A stretch of DNA of 64,000 nt, from assembly GCA_023897205.1 (NCBI GenBank), contig JAHWDD010000012.1, forward strand, positions 558,001 through 622,000, in the 5' to 3' direction. The DNA comes from Exophiala sp. HKRS030 (Eukaryota > Ascomycota > Eurotiomycetes > Chaetothyriales > Herpotrichiellaceae). Below, piece after piece: positions 55,503 through 64,000 of the stretch; position 1 is the first letter of the stretch, and every line of letters begins with the position of its first letter. Made by a program: the position numbers and the translations under genes. The notes beneath the pieces were generated by a model, which saw nothing but the letters and a program-made list of their open reading frames with translations, had not been told where the DNA came from and did not search any database.

Positions 55503-55763
55503 CGTATCTGTTTGTGTCGACGACACTGTTGCTCCTGTCCTGAACCGTTGGAAATAATTATTCTTTCGTATCAAAAAGTATTGTACTGTAAACAGCAACA
55601 AATTTCAGATCACGTGCCGTGGGTTGGGTCGTGCCGCTTTTGGGAGCATCTCGGGGTCTCTTCGATTTGGTGAAGCTGCCCGCAACGAACTTCAAGGTAC
55701 TCGTAACGTCAAGCTTCGTGTTTGTTCGCTCAACGACCAGCACAAATCCGTCCCTAAATCAAG
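55503..55763. promoter_or_regulatory. Shared divergent promoter of TRM10 and NDUFA13, with a CACGTG box
   Basis: Only 261 bp separate the two start codons. A CACGTG E-box-type hexamer lies at 55611-55616, roughly midway. The transcription starts are not visible. Confidence 0.55.
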
Positions 55764-56368
55764 ATGCCTCAGGATTTACCACCTACCGGAGGCTATGAAG
55801 CCGTTCAATATAGGGTACGAATGCCGACTCGACTCCTCTCCCGCGAGTCGTGAATCTTGTCCGGGACTGCTTTTCCAACCCTCTCCGTCTACGCGGGTAA
55901 TGGCTAATACTTTGATTTCGTACACAGCGCAACCTCCCCACTCGCGGGTTCAGGCCGATATGGTACCTTGTAGGCGTCGGTCTCATCATGGGTTATGGTT
56001 GGAGACAACTCTTCAAGGGACAGAGGGAGAGGATTGAGCTCTCGCGGGAAAAGATGTGGGCTCGCATTCACTTGACGCCCGTGATGCAGGCGGAACAAGA
56101 CCGTGATCAGGTCAGAAGGTACTATGCCGACCTGGCGCGAGAGCAGGAGTTGTTGGGAAGCCAGAGCAAAGCGTACAACAGTGACAGGTGAGATCTACGA
56201 CCCCCAAAACAATGATGCAAGAACTAGGGGGAAAAGCGCAAGATCGGACACCGAAGAAATGCCCATTGTGAACCGCGTGGAAAAAATGATTTGCTGACGA
56301 AGAGTGTCTTATCTTATAGATTTGTACGACCGACGTTTACTGCCATGCCTGAAAGGACGGCCGAGTGA
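55764..56368 (+). CDS. NADH:ubiquinone oxidoreductase subunit NDUFA13/GRIM-19 (complex I)
   Basis: Three exons (55764-55814, 55928-56187, 56320-56368) encode 119 residues, the normal size. The start MPQDLPPTGGYEAVQYRRNLPTRGF is typical of the family. One transmembrane helix lies at about residues 25-45 (IWYLVGVGLIMGYGW) and is followed by a charged helix (RERIELSREKMWARIHLTPVMQAEQDRD). The last exon, FVRPTFTAMPERTAE, is only 49 bp and easily missed: exon 2 read through its donor stops one codon later, giving a plausible but truncated protein ending NSDR. The product is a single-pass accessory subunit of the inner-membrane arm of complex I. Confidence 0.94.
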
Positions 56369-57092
56369 AAGACAACACCTTGCAGCCATAAATTTGCAAA
56401 AACTCCTGAGTAAAACGAGCGAAGCAGTATCACGAATTACCTTTCCTCGGAGACTCTGTTACATGAAAAAATTATTAAAAATGTGCAAGGGGAAAAAGCA
56501 CAAGGTCTCGATGGTTCTGGGCTCGAAAAGGCCTATGTACATACTCCATACCCATACCTCCAAATTACTACTACATTTTACTGGACTTGGGGGGAAACGA
56601 ATTGACCAGCGCAGGGAGAAGGCTAGAGGAAAGTGATAACGCTGGCCTGGGAAACCGGCTCGAGTGTTCAAGCAAGTTCCCTCCGAATCTATACCTTCAA
56701 GGAGTGCGAATAAGAATCTTCTTATATCTCAGGTGTAAAGAGGTGCTTGCACCAAGAAATGTCCAAATGTTTCTGTCTTGGTGTCTCTGTTCTAGAAAAC
56801 CCCTGGTCGTCAATGCGCATGCCGCCACAACATGGCCCCGGGAGTAGGCAAACGTTTTTCCAATCATCTACCTGGGCCAAGGACTATAAACCATTTGCAT
56901 GAGCTCATCTAATCGTGTCGAAGATCGAGGCTTCCGAGAAAAGTGCATCCATCATCTGGCTTGGGAAGCGAGCCCAAGTTCGTATAGGAAGCAAAAGGAC
57001 TGAGACGCTAAAGTCCTTTTGCTTCCTTGTAATGTGCAAGTTAGTTGATTCGTTCGCTCGTTCGTTCGTTCGTAACTTCATCTACCAAGTTC
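56369..57092. other. Convergent spacer between NDUFA13 and MSN5
   Basis: These 724 bp are 3' flank of both genes. Near 57049-57072 a run of TTCG units (interrupted once) precedes the MSN5 stop. No coding sequence or RNA gene is supported. Confidence 0.45.
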
Positions 57093-60000
57093 CTAGCTTG
57101 CAAACATGTCCGCTATCCCGCCGAGATCGACCCCGTCATCCTCGACGGGTTTGGTCGTTCCTCCCTCCACGCCGTGCATGTCCAACAACTCGCGCTGCTT
57201 GTACTTTTCCAAAATCTTCGAATGTTGAGGCCGCATGTCGATCTTGCCGAGTTCACTGATCCTGACTCCCCTCACGCCTTCCAGCAACGACATCATGATG
57301 GCGCGGAGCTTCTTGGGGCGGCCGCTTAGACCCTCGCGGGCCAATTTCGCGGCGGCCTGTTTGACCTGGCGCTCCGTCATGCCGGGAAGACTGAGAATCA
57401 CGTCTCGAGGGGTCTGCGTCAGGGGAGGTCGCTCGTGGGCCGGTTGGCCTTGGCCTCCTTCGGTCGTCGTCGCCGGCACGTGGATCGACAGTCCATAGGA
57501 AACCCAGATGGTCGCGATGAGGTGGGCGTACAGTCCTTGTTGATCGGCAAAGTAGCCGTCGTTTAAACACGTGATGGCCGTCTTGAGCACATCAGTCGAG
57601 ATGAATTCACGCACGGCCACCGCCTCCTGGCCCGCGATGAAACGGTCAAACGCAAACTCGGGGACGATCCGCCTCAGGGTTTCCAGGGTCATGGAGCACG
57701 ATTTTGTGTCGCGGAAGGCGATCCCGTGCGACATAAACACCAGCAGGCGGTCGAGGATGTTGACGTTGGACAGGAGGAAATCCCGCATGGGCTGTCGGTT
57801 TCCCTGAGTCAGGTAATTGCCGTTGACGATGGCCTTTTTGCTGCTGAGCTCCTGCTCCCGTTTGGGGTTCAACCAGTGACCCACCAGGTTGACGGCCTTG
57901 GAGGTCGTCACCCGAAGGATCGACTCGTCGCGCATCTCCTCGTCGAGGTTCTCTTCTTCAACCTTGATCTGTTTTCGCTCCATCATATTGGCCCAGTCGG
58001 TTGAGAGTTTCGTGTCCATCTGTCGCAGGAGCGAGGCCAGGATGGGGGTGAGGAACTGTTGTCGATATTCTGCCGGGCATTCCTCCACCATCTTCGTCAG
58101 CATTTGGATGAGAACGGAGAAGTGATGAGGACCCAGGGGTGCCGCGGTGTCTACGACAGCCTCAGCGATCATCTCCGGAACTTGTTGCAAGCTGTAGAAT
58201 GCAGGGCCCAGTCGACTCAGGCAGTGGAGAATGCCGTAGCATTGCTCTAGGTTTCCACGAATCCGACCACGTACGGACGAAGCGAACCCCTCCAAAGTCG
58301 ACTTGGTCGATTTGACCTTGCTGTGGAAGTCGTTCATTGACCCGGACGAAATGCCAGACTGCCAATACCGGTCGCGGAGAACACGTCGAACGACCGGTTC
58401 CAATTGGGGTGTCACATTCGGCCACGAAGCAGGATCATGCAGCCGGTGATTGTAGCTCGTGAGGCGCAACACAGGGGGAAGGATATTCGAGATCATGGGT
58501 GACCACAAGTCGCACGCCATTTTGTGTAGAGTCGAGCCTTCTTGGAGCTTTTCCGACGATATGCTAAGCAGCATCCTCGTTTTTCTCAAAGGCAGTTTGA
58601 TATAGCCAGCCATCATCTCGAGTTGGATTTGTTGGCCGTGATTGTCAAACGGGACCGACGACCAGTCTTCATGATGAATTGCGCGGAGAGAATCCAGATA
58701 GGGCCCGACGCGATCAAATGCTTGAAAGTGAGCAAAGGATTCGAAGCTTTGAAGCGATTCCTGGACGCTTCCACCGACCCAAGCGACAGCGATCGGCTGG
58801 AGGAACTCCTGCAGTCTGGCTTGTCGGTCGGCATAATCGACCGACGTCGCACGTTGTATGACTGAAAAGAGTGCGGACTCAAGGTCGATCTGCAATCGTT
58901 CATCCGCACCCAGTTGGTTGATTAGATCAGTGAACTTCGACTGCAGTTGGTCGTAGAATGTGACAAAGTAGTCGGCGTGTTGTTGCGAAAGACGCCTCAG
59001 TTCCACAGTGGCATAGCCATTCAATTCGTTCACAGATTCGACGTACGCTTGATTCTGCTGATCGTTGACGATGAATGAGGAAAGGATGTGCTCAAGTACA
59101 TTAAAGGCGAAGCCTGTGTCCTTTTGCAAGGCCTTGTTGGAAACCTCGACTGCGCTCTTGATCAACCGTTCTCTGATCATCGGGTCTCTGAACTGTCTTC
59201 GACTCATGGTATCCAGCATCCAGGCCTTCGAAGCTTCTCGGACTCTTTGACAAACTTCCTCCCGTTTTGGCGTCATGTACTCCCGGTGCATATTTTGCCA
59301 ACGGTCAAGGCCCTTGAATGCTGCATCGACCATGGAAAAGTACGAGTCCGCTTTGAGCAAGTTCATGGAGAGCCTCTGGTACCTGTCCAGATCAAGTTGT
59401 TGTTCAAATGCTTGAACTTCGTCCAAGAGTTCGTCTGCTCGTTTCAAAACTGCGTGTACGGCTTCATCGAGTTGGGAATAACAAATCACCTCGACAACGG
59501 CGGAGCAGAGTTTTCGATAATTGGTGTAGAAGCCTTGCCGTTCGGGAAACAGTTCGATCTCTTCATTGATGAAGATCACCTCGGGACTCTGTGCATCTTC
59601 AGGGAGTTGGTCGTATTGGATGAGCCGTTGTGACGTTACTTGTAAAAGGGGTCCGAGACATAGCTGGACGACGGGAGTATTCCTCCACGATGCTACCTCC
59701 AGTAGTCTGACCCAAGCGTGGACAACCGGGATCGAGACTATAAGACTCTCGTGTTCGGCCATGGCAATGATCAGGCGCAGGAAAGGTTCAAGGTTGAGAC
59801 TACCCGCGTCCGGAGGTGGGTACTGAACCATGTGATCCGACAAGAGGGACATCAATTCCGACAACTTCTTGGAGATGGTATATCTGCTGCTGTCAATATC
59901 GTCAACGGAGACCACGGACCACGAATACAGCTGTTGGAAGGACATGATGCTCTCCGGCTGTACAAGAGGGTGCACCAGTGCTTGCACCTCGATCTCTTCC

Positions 60001-60905
60001 ATCTTGGGTCGTCCGTAAAGGGAAAGGAGGACGTCTATAGCCGCTAGGACAAGATCCGCATCTGACTGGGTGAGAAAGCTGCAGGTTGCAGCCAGAGCCA
60101 AGGAATGCGATATGGCGGAAGTCATGACCCAGAGAAAAGCCGAGCGCAATGTAGCGAGGGCCTTTACGACCGTGTCCTTGGTCCCGCCCGTGATTTGCCC
60201 AGCGTTATGGCATTCATCCAAAAACTGCTTGATGCGGATCAACCAGCCATCCTCGCCACAGCGCACATGATGTACCACATCTCCTACCTTGATCCCACCG
60301 GCGTAATTGGCACTAGATGTGAAGATCTCCACGAGCGCAGAATTGAGTTCTCGTCCACGCAGCACAGCAATGCTGTCATCGCGAACGAAAGCGTCTTCGG
60401 ACAAGCTCTCCAAGACGGTCAGGACAAAATCTTTGTGCACGAGGTCTTGAAACCACAGCTTGACCAACTGCTCATCCAAGTCGAACCAATCCAAGGCCCA
60501 GCTTCGCTTGGCAAGTTCAATCCAAAGTTCGGCTACCTTGTTGCGAATGAAGGCCAAGTCCGCCGGTTGGATGTCCTGGCCCAATCCAAGCACACAGTTT
60601 CGAAGCTGGACGTTCTGGTCTTCGGAAAGATTGTGACCCTCATGCCGGATGACATGTCCTAGCAAAGAGAGGCCAAAATGGCGAACCAGCGGGGACTGCG
60701 ATCGATCCGTCGATAGAGTGAATCCAAACTGAGGCGCCTCGCTGCTCGCTTTGAGGCTCTCTAGGTAGTCCGATGCTTGCCTCCGAATGTCATTCTTGGT
60801 TGAAGGATTGTGGATGAGGTCCAAAGCCTGGAGGACGTTGGCGGTGTCGAAAGCCTGTTGACTCGCTCCATTTGAGGTGCCGTTGACAGTCGACGTGTCT
60901 GTCAT
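57093..60905 (-). CDS. Exportin-5/Msn5 family karyopherin
   Basis: One uninterrupted frame of 1270 residues, the size of Msn5 and exportin-5. The N-terminal part shows the importin-beta style start (ANVLQALDLIHNPSTKNDIRRQASDYLESLK, then SPLVRHFGLSLLGHVIRHEG) followed by the exportin-1-like segment FIRNKVAELWIELAKRSWALDWFDLDEQL. The rest is helical HEAT repeats, as expected. Msn5 carries phosphorylated proteins out of the nucleus in yeast; exportin-5 carries small structured RNAs and tRNA in animals. The C-terminus ends with DDGVDLGGIADMFAS, a short acidic tail. A Gln/Pro stretch near the C-terminus is low-complexity. Confidence 0.9.
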   Translation of the reverse strand: MTDTSTVNGTSNGASQQAFDTANVLQALDLIHNPSTKNDIRRQASDYLESLKASSEAPQFGFTLSTDRSQSPLVRHFGLSLLGHVIRHEGHNLSEDQNVQLRNCVLGLGQDIQPADLAFIRNKVAELWIELAKRSWALDWFDLDEQLVKLWFQDLVHKDFVLTVLESLSEDAFVRDDSIAVLRGRELNSALVEIFTSSANYAGGIKVGDVVHHVRCGEDGWLIRIKQFLDECHNAGQITGGTKDTVVKALATLRSAFLWVMTSAISHSLALAATCSFLTQSDADLVLAAIDVLLSLYGRPKMEEIEVQALVHPLVQPESIMSFQQLYSWSVVSVDDIDSSRYTISKKLSELMSLLSDHMVQYPPPDAGSLNLEPFLRLIIAMAEHESLIVSIPVVHAWVRLLEVASWRNTPVVQLCLGPLLQVTSQRLIQYDQLPEDAQSPEVIFINEEIELFPERQGFYTNYRKLCSAVVEVICYSQLDEAVHAVLKRADELLDEVQAFEQQLDLDRYQRLSMNLLKADSYFSMVDAAFKGLDRWQNMHREYMTPKREEVCQRVREASKAWMLDTMSRRQFRDPMIRERLIKSAVEVSNKALQKDTGFAFNVLEHILSSFIVNDQQNQAYVESVNELNGYATVELRRLSQQHADYFVTFYDQLQSKFTDLINQLGADERLQIDLESALFSVIQRATSVDYADRQARLQEFLQPIAVAWVGGSVQESLQSFESFAHFQAFDRVGPYLDSLRAIHHEDWSSVPFDNHGQQIQLEMMAGYIKLPLRKTRMLLSISSEKLQEGSTLHKMACDLWSPMISNILPPVLRLTSYNHRLHDPASWPNVTPQLEPVVRRVLRDRYWQSGISSGSMNDFHSKVKSTKSTLEGFASSVRGRIRGNLEQCYGILHCLSRLGPAFYSLQQVPEMIAEAVVDTAAPLGPHHFSVLIQMLTKMVEECPAEYRQQFLTPILASLLRQMDTKLSTDWANMMERKQIKVEEENLDEEMRDESILRVTTSKAVNLVGHWLNPKREQELSSKKAIVNGNYLTQGNRQPMRDFLLSNVNILDRLLVFMSHGIAFRDTKSCSMTLETLRRIVPEFAFDRFIAGQEAVAVREFISTDVLKTAITCLNDGYFADQQGLYAHLIATIWVSYGLSIHVPATTTEGGQGQPAHERPPLTQTPRDVILSLPGMTERQVKQAAAKLAREGLSGRPKKLRAIMMSLLEGVRGVRISELGKIDMRPQHSKILEKYKQRELLDMHGVEGGTTKPVEDDGVDLGGIADMFAS

Positions 60906-61474
60906 TTCCAGCCACTTTCTTTCGAACTGTCGTTCTTTTCAATCCAAGGATGGCATGTCGCGCGCCCAGTATATCAAGCTCAAAGGCTCGGGCAGATCTG
61001 ATGTCTGCTGTCAATACCTTTTTGTGATGGCAACAGGGACAAAAGAAGCGATCTAGAACACTGCCTGATATCCCGATTATCGAGCTGATTGATGTGGTAG
61101 ATGTACACAGGTTGCCACTTTTGCAATTGCAGTTGCTGCACTCCCAGTCACTCAAAACGCACGTTGAATATGTAGGTGAGCACTATGATGGTGAGAAGGG
61201 TATTGTGTGATCAAGCGTTGCGCTTTTTGACAGGAATAAATGATATGGGACGTTCATGAATGAAAGCAGAACAGATGGTCGCATGTCAAACGCTTCAAGC
61301 AGAACATCCAACAACGCCAAATTTACGCACTAACCAAATGTGGAAACTGAAGCGGTCATTTCAATCTCATCCCTTTCTCAGTTCTGAGACCCAAGGGCAA
61401 ATTCAAGTAGAGAGGTATGCTCTGTGGCATGTGATAAGACAGGATGTCTTTAATTGCTATGTATCTATCCTGCG
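60906..61474. other. Spacer and presumed promoter of MSN5
   Basis: These 569 bp lie between the MSN5 start and the stop of the CUE-domain gene, both on the minus strand. No other gene is supported. Confidence 0.45.
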
Positions 61475-63508
61475 TCAGGAGACTGGTCCTGCCATACCTC
61501 TACCGATCTTACGGGCACGTCCCTCTCGTCGGCCATGGTTCGCCCCTCCCCTCCCTCTGCCCTGTTCTTTACGCTTCCTCGCCGCCTGGGTTGCCGCCTC
61601 GCCACTGGCACCTGCTGTACTGCCTCCGCGACCACGGCCACGGCCACGAGCTCCTGCACGTGGCCTTGCCTGGCCGGTTCGACGTTCCGCATTACTGCTT
61701 CCAGCTTCTTCACTGTCGTCAGCGGTATCATCTTGCCATCTCGTAGCAGCAAGCTCCGTCTGGTTTCCCCGGAACGAGCCCAAAGCCGAGTACTTCTGCT
61801 CTAGACGATCTTGTAGCTTTGGGTTCTTTTTCAGCATGATCGCCCAACCCTCAAGCTGCTCATCGCTCATGCCAGTCTCTCGCTTCAGGTCTTGTCGTAC
61901 CGGGGATGCCCGTGTCTTGCTATCGCGCGCAAAAAGCTCTTCACTGTCCTTCCATGCTCGGAACAATGATTCTTCGTGCGGGTTTTGATCAAGATGTTGC
62001 TGCATTTTCGGTCGAGAGTCCGTGTCCATGGTCGAGTCGACCGTGCCGCCGACATCAGCAACGTCGTAGGTGTCATCTCGCTCGTCGTCATCGCTGTCAA
62101 ACGCGGCCAGGGCCGCCATAATTGCAGCCTTTCTTCGGATGTGCTCATCCTCACCCTCACCCTCCACGGTTATCGCTTTCCGACCTCTATGTAGCCGTTT
62201 CGCCGAGACGTGCAGCTTGTCGAATTCGTCTCCATCAAACACGTTCTTTCTTTGCGAGGGTAATGGCGGAGTTGACCGCGGTGCTATATCATGGGCTGGT
62301 CCATCAAGGTAGCTTAAGGGCTCTTCGGACTCATCTGACTCGCGAAGGGTGGCTGGAAGGGAGTCTGGTTCGAGTAGTGCAGCGATCACCGCTTCTGGGT
62401 CGTCGTTGAAATGGTCAAGAAGTCGAAGGATGTAATTATTGGATAGATTGGGGAAAAGCTCGTGTATTTGTGACACTTGGGAAGCTTTGTGAATGTGCAT
62501 GACTTCATGTGCGTCAGCTTTGGCCTTCCCCTTGGCAGGCTTCCGCCGACGGGGCCCCGGCGCAGGATGAAGGTGTGCGGTATTCAGACGGTAGGCCGTG
62601 AGTGCATCGAACAGGCTTTGCCCTCGCTTTCCAGAAGTGACGGCGGTATCGGCAGCCAAATGTCTCAAGAATGAGGTTTGGCATACCAAGCTTGAGCAGA
62701 GGGTCGGTGTGAAAGCGTTGGATTTTGTCGCTCGGTCAGCTTCTGATTTCATGTGGTAGAGATGATCCAATAGCAAAGAGCTATTCTGCAGCCCATCCGA
62801 CATAAGACTTCTCAGACAATAGAAGATGTTCTCCGTCAACAGCTTCTGAATTGCAAGTGTGTCAGGCCCCGCCCGCAAGCCACCGTAAGCTTCGATCAGT
62901 GACTCGATGAAATCGGAACCCGTCATCAATACGACACCTGCCTCCGGTGAAACCTTGAGGAACGGATTGAACAGTTGGAGAGTTTCCGACAAGGTCTCTT
63001 GTTGGTGCAGTGCAGCAGAGAGAGATTCCGATGTGCTTCGCTTCCAACTCTCGACTGCAGTGCTCATCTGTGCCTTGTCCCTCGCCCACAGTGAACGAAT
63101 AGTAGTTTTCACGTCGGTGACAGAGCCATAAACTGAACTGAGAAGACAAAGAATGCTCAGCAACTTGGATTCCTCAAAGTCGAAAGGAACTCCTGTTCCC
63201 AGTAGAAGGCGCTTGAGAAGTAAGTACGCCCGTCTCAGCAGGAGACGTTCTTTCTGTGAACATGTCGAGTTCCATCTTTCTCGTCCCGCGCATTCCAGTA
63301 GTGAACGCAAGAATTCCACTTCGGCGGTAGAATCCGAGAATGAGAATTTCGCGAACTCTTGGTCGCTCAGCCGAAGGCGAAATTCGATACTGGAAAGCCA
63401 CGAGTCGAGATATCCATCATAGACATTGGCACCGAGGCTACTTCTTATGTTTGAAGACGGGAACGGTGCCAGTGGAGGAAGATGGCCTGAGGACCCTCGT
63501 CCATTCAT
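61475..63508 (-). CDS. CUE-domain protein, Cue3/ASCC2-like (ribosome quality control trigger complex)
   Basis: One exon, 677 residues. A large helical N-terminal domain (residues ~25-300; YDGYLDSWLSSIEFRLRL, SVTDVKTTIRSLWARDKAQM, LIEAYGGLRAGPDTLAIQKLLTENI) fits the ASCC2/Cue3 fold. A CUE ubiquitin-binding domain follows at about residues 340-388 (VSQIHELFPNLSNNYILRLLDHF, then DPEAVIAALLE). The C-terminal half is acidic and charged and ends in Arg/Gly-rich repeats (GARGRGRGRGG; GRGRGGANHGRREGRARK). In yeast, Cue3 works with the helicase Slh1 and Rqt4 to split collided ribosomes marked by ubiquitin. The RG-rich tail could add RNA binding; that is inference. It is divergent from the S20 gene. 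Confidence 0.82.
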   Translation of the reverse strand: MNGRGSSGHLPPLAPFPSSNIRSSLGANVYDGYLDSWLSSIEFRLRLSDQEFAKFSFSDSTAEVEFLRSLLECAGRERWNSTCSQKERLLLRRAYLLLKRLLLGTGVPFDFEESKLLSILCLLSSVYGSVTDVKTTIRSLWARDKAQMSTAVESWKRSTSESLSAALHQQETLSETLQLFNPFLKVSPEAGVVLMTGSDFIESLIEAYGGLRAGPDTLAIQKLLTENIFYCLRSLMSDGLQNSSLLLDHLYHMKSEADRATKSNAFTPTLCSSLVCQTSFLRHLAADTAVTSGKRGQSLFDALTAYRLNTAHLHPAPGPRRRKPAKGKAKADAHEVMHIHKASQVSQIHELFPNLSNNYILRLLDHFNDDPEAVIAALLEPDSLPATLRESDESEEPLSYLDGPAHDIAPRSTPPLPSQRKNVFDGDEFDKLHVSAKRLHRGRKAITVEGEGEDEHIRRKAAIMAALAAFDSDDDERDDTYDVADVGGTVDSTMDTDSRPKMQQHLDQNPHEESLFRAWKDSEELFARDSKTRASPVRQDLKRETGMSDEQLEGWAIMLKKNPKLQDRLEQKYSALGSFRGNQTELAATRWQDDTADDSEEAGSSNAERRTGQARPRAGARGRGRGRGGSTAGASGEAATQAARKRKEQGRGRGGANHGRREGRARKIGRGMAGPVS

Positions 63509-63913
63509 CTCAGGACGACTCGTAACACCTTCTTGGGTTCAAAAGGTGTCTCGAAAATTGAAGAGATCCTGTATTAGATTTATTTATCCAACCTTTGCCC
63601 CGTCGTCACTGTTGCAAGTGTGACTGTTACTTGTACAGTCAGCGATCAAGTAAAGTGACCGAAATGGTTAGCGTCATAATTATCTTACCTAATTACTTAT
63701 ATAAGCTGCAAATCTTGGCAGCGGCACACGAATTTTTTGAGATAGACTCAAATCCGAGTGCGATTCTAACTCTTTCGAATTCTTTTCCTCCAGCCTTTCA
63801 TCACTTTACCGAGCCGCAGTTGTTCAGGTCTTGATTGGTGCCGACGTCTCTTCCCACCCCTTCTTCTCATACAAAATTTTCGCACATTCTCATCGACAAT
63901 TTCAACCGCGAAA
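63509..63913. promoter_or_regulatory. Divergent promoter region of CUE3-like and RPS20
   Basis: These 405 bp lie between divergent start codons. A TATA-like TATATAA sits at 63698-63704, about 210 bp before the S20 start, and a CT-rich stretch with TTCTTCTCATAC follows, typical of leaders of ribosomal protein mRNAs. Confidence 0.5.
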
Positions 63914-64000
63914 ATGTCTTTCCAAAAGCCAGAGAAGGATTTCGGCGAGGGGCCAGTACGTTTTGACCTAGCGCAGCGCAGCGCATCTTGAGTGTCTCTA
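63914..64000 (+). CDS. 40S ribosomal protein S20 (uS10), first exon only
   Basis: The first exon (63914-63955) codes MSFQKPEKDFGEGP and ends at a strong GTACGT donor; the rest of the gene lies beyond the window. This N-terminus matches fungal uS10, which begins with a very similar PEKDFGEG segment. uS10 is a small-subunit protein near the mRNA entry region and a known target of ubiquitylation when ribosomes collide. The call rests on 14 residues plus an intron position that I recall as common after that segment. Confidence 0.8.

Noticed and set aside
1..64000. CRISPR arrays, prophage, intact transposons, secondary-metabolite cluster
   Set aside because: No regularly spaced repeats, transposase or reverse-transcriptase motifs, or backbone synthases were found; the content is ordinary fungal nuclear DNA.

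Overview
This is an ordinary stretch of nuclear chromosome from a filamentous ascomycete (Pezizomycotina). Gene content, mostly 50-80 bp introns, compact divergent and convergent gene pairs, and several proteins with the layout seen in Eurotiomycetes (a ~730-residue Nup37, and a zinc-cluster protein with a characteristic N-terminus) suggest Eurotiomycetes, possibly a black yeast of the Chaetothyriales. The order is inference. I see no prophage, CRISPR array, intact transposon, tRNA, rRNA or secondary-metabolite cluster.

Layout. 0-17 kb, all on the plus strand: an edge-truncated coiled-coil protein, an eight-exon Rieske oxygenase, a DUF3405 type II membrane protein, a proline-rich protein with NPF and DPF motifs, a conserved low-complexity protein, and eIF2A. 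17-34 kb: NUP37(-) and APC1(+) share a promoter, RMI1(-) and VPS51(+) share a promoter, and VID27(-) and OXR1(+) share a promoter. 34-46 kb is gene-poor: it holds only a zinc-cluster transcription factor and an aldose 1-epimerase, with gene-free gaps of 2.9, 1.4 and 6.2 kb. 46-64 kb is compact again: SKI3(-), a GH5 glycolipid glycosidase(+), TRM10(-), NDUFA13(+), MSN5/exportin-5(-), a CUE3/ASCC2-like protein(-), and the first exon of ribosomal protein S20(+) at the right edge.

Most genes are housekeeping: translation and RNA quality control (eIF2A, Ski3, Trm10, Cue3, uS10), nuclear transport (Nup37, Msn5), cell cycle and DNA repair (Apc1, Rmi1), trafficking (Vps51), respiration (complex I subunit) and stress (Oxr1). 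They do not form one pathway. I rebuilt exon structures by hand from splice signals and family alignment from memory. In every spliced gene the exon lengths sum to an intact reading frame.

I did not find a convincing undescribed system. The points most worth a second look are: two GC-AG introns, one of which splits a zinc-cluster DNA-binding domain and meets a stop at once if retained; the 9-mer TACGGAGTA, which I found seven times, only between genes; an orphan Rieske oxygenase; a (CAA)8 leader abutting a start codon; a G-rich and microsatellite-rich 6.2 kb gap; and fragments that look like a decayed membrane-protein gene near 35 kb.
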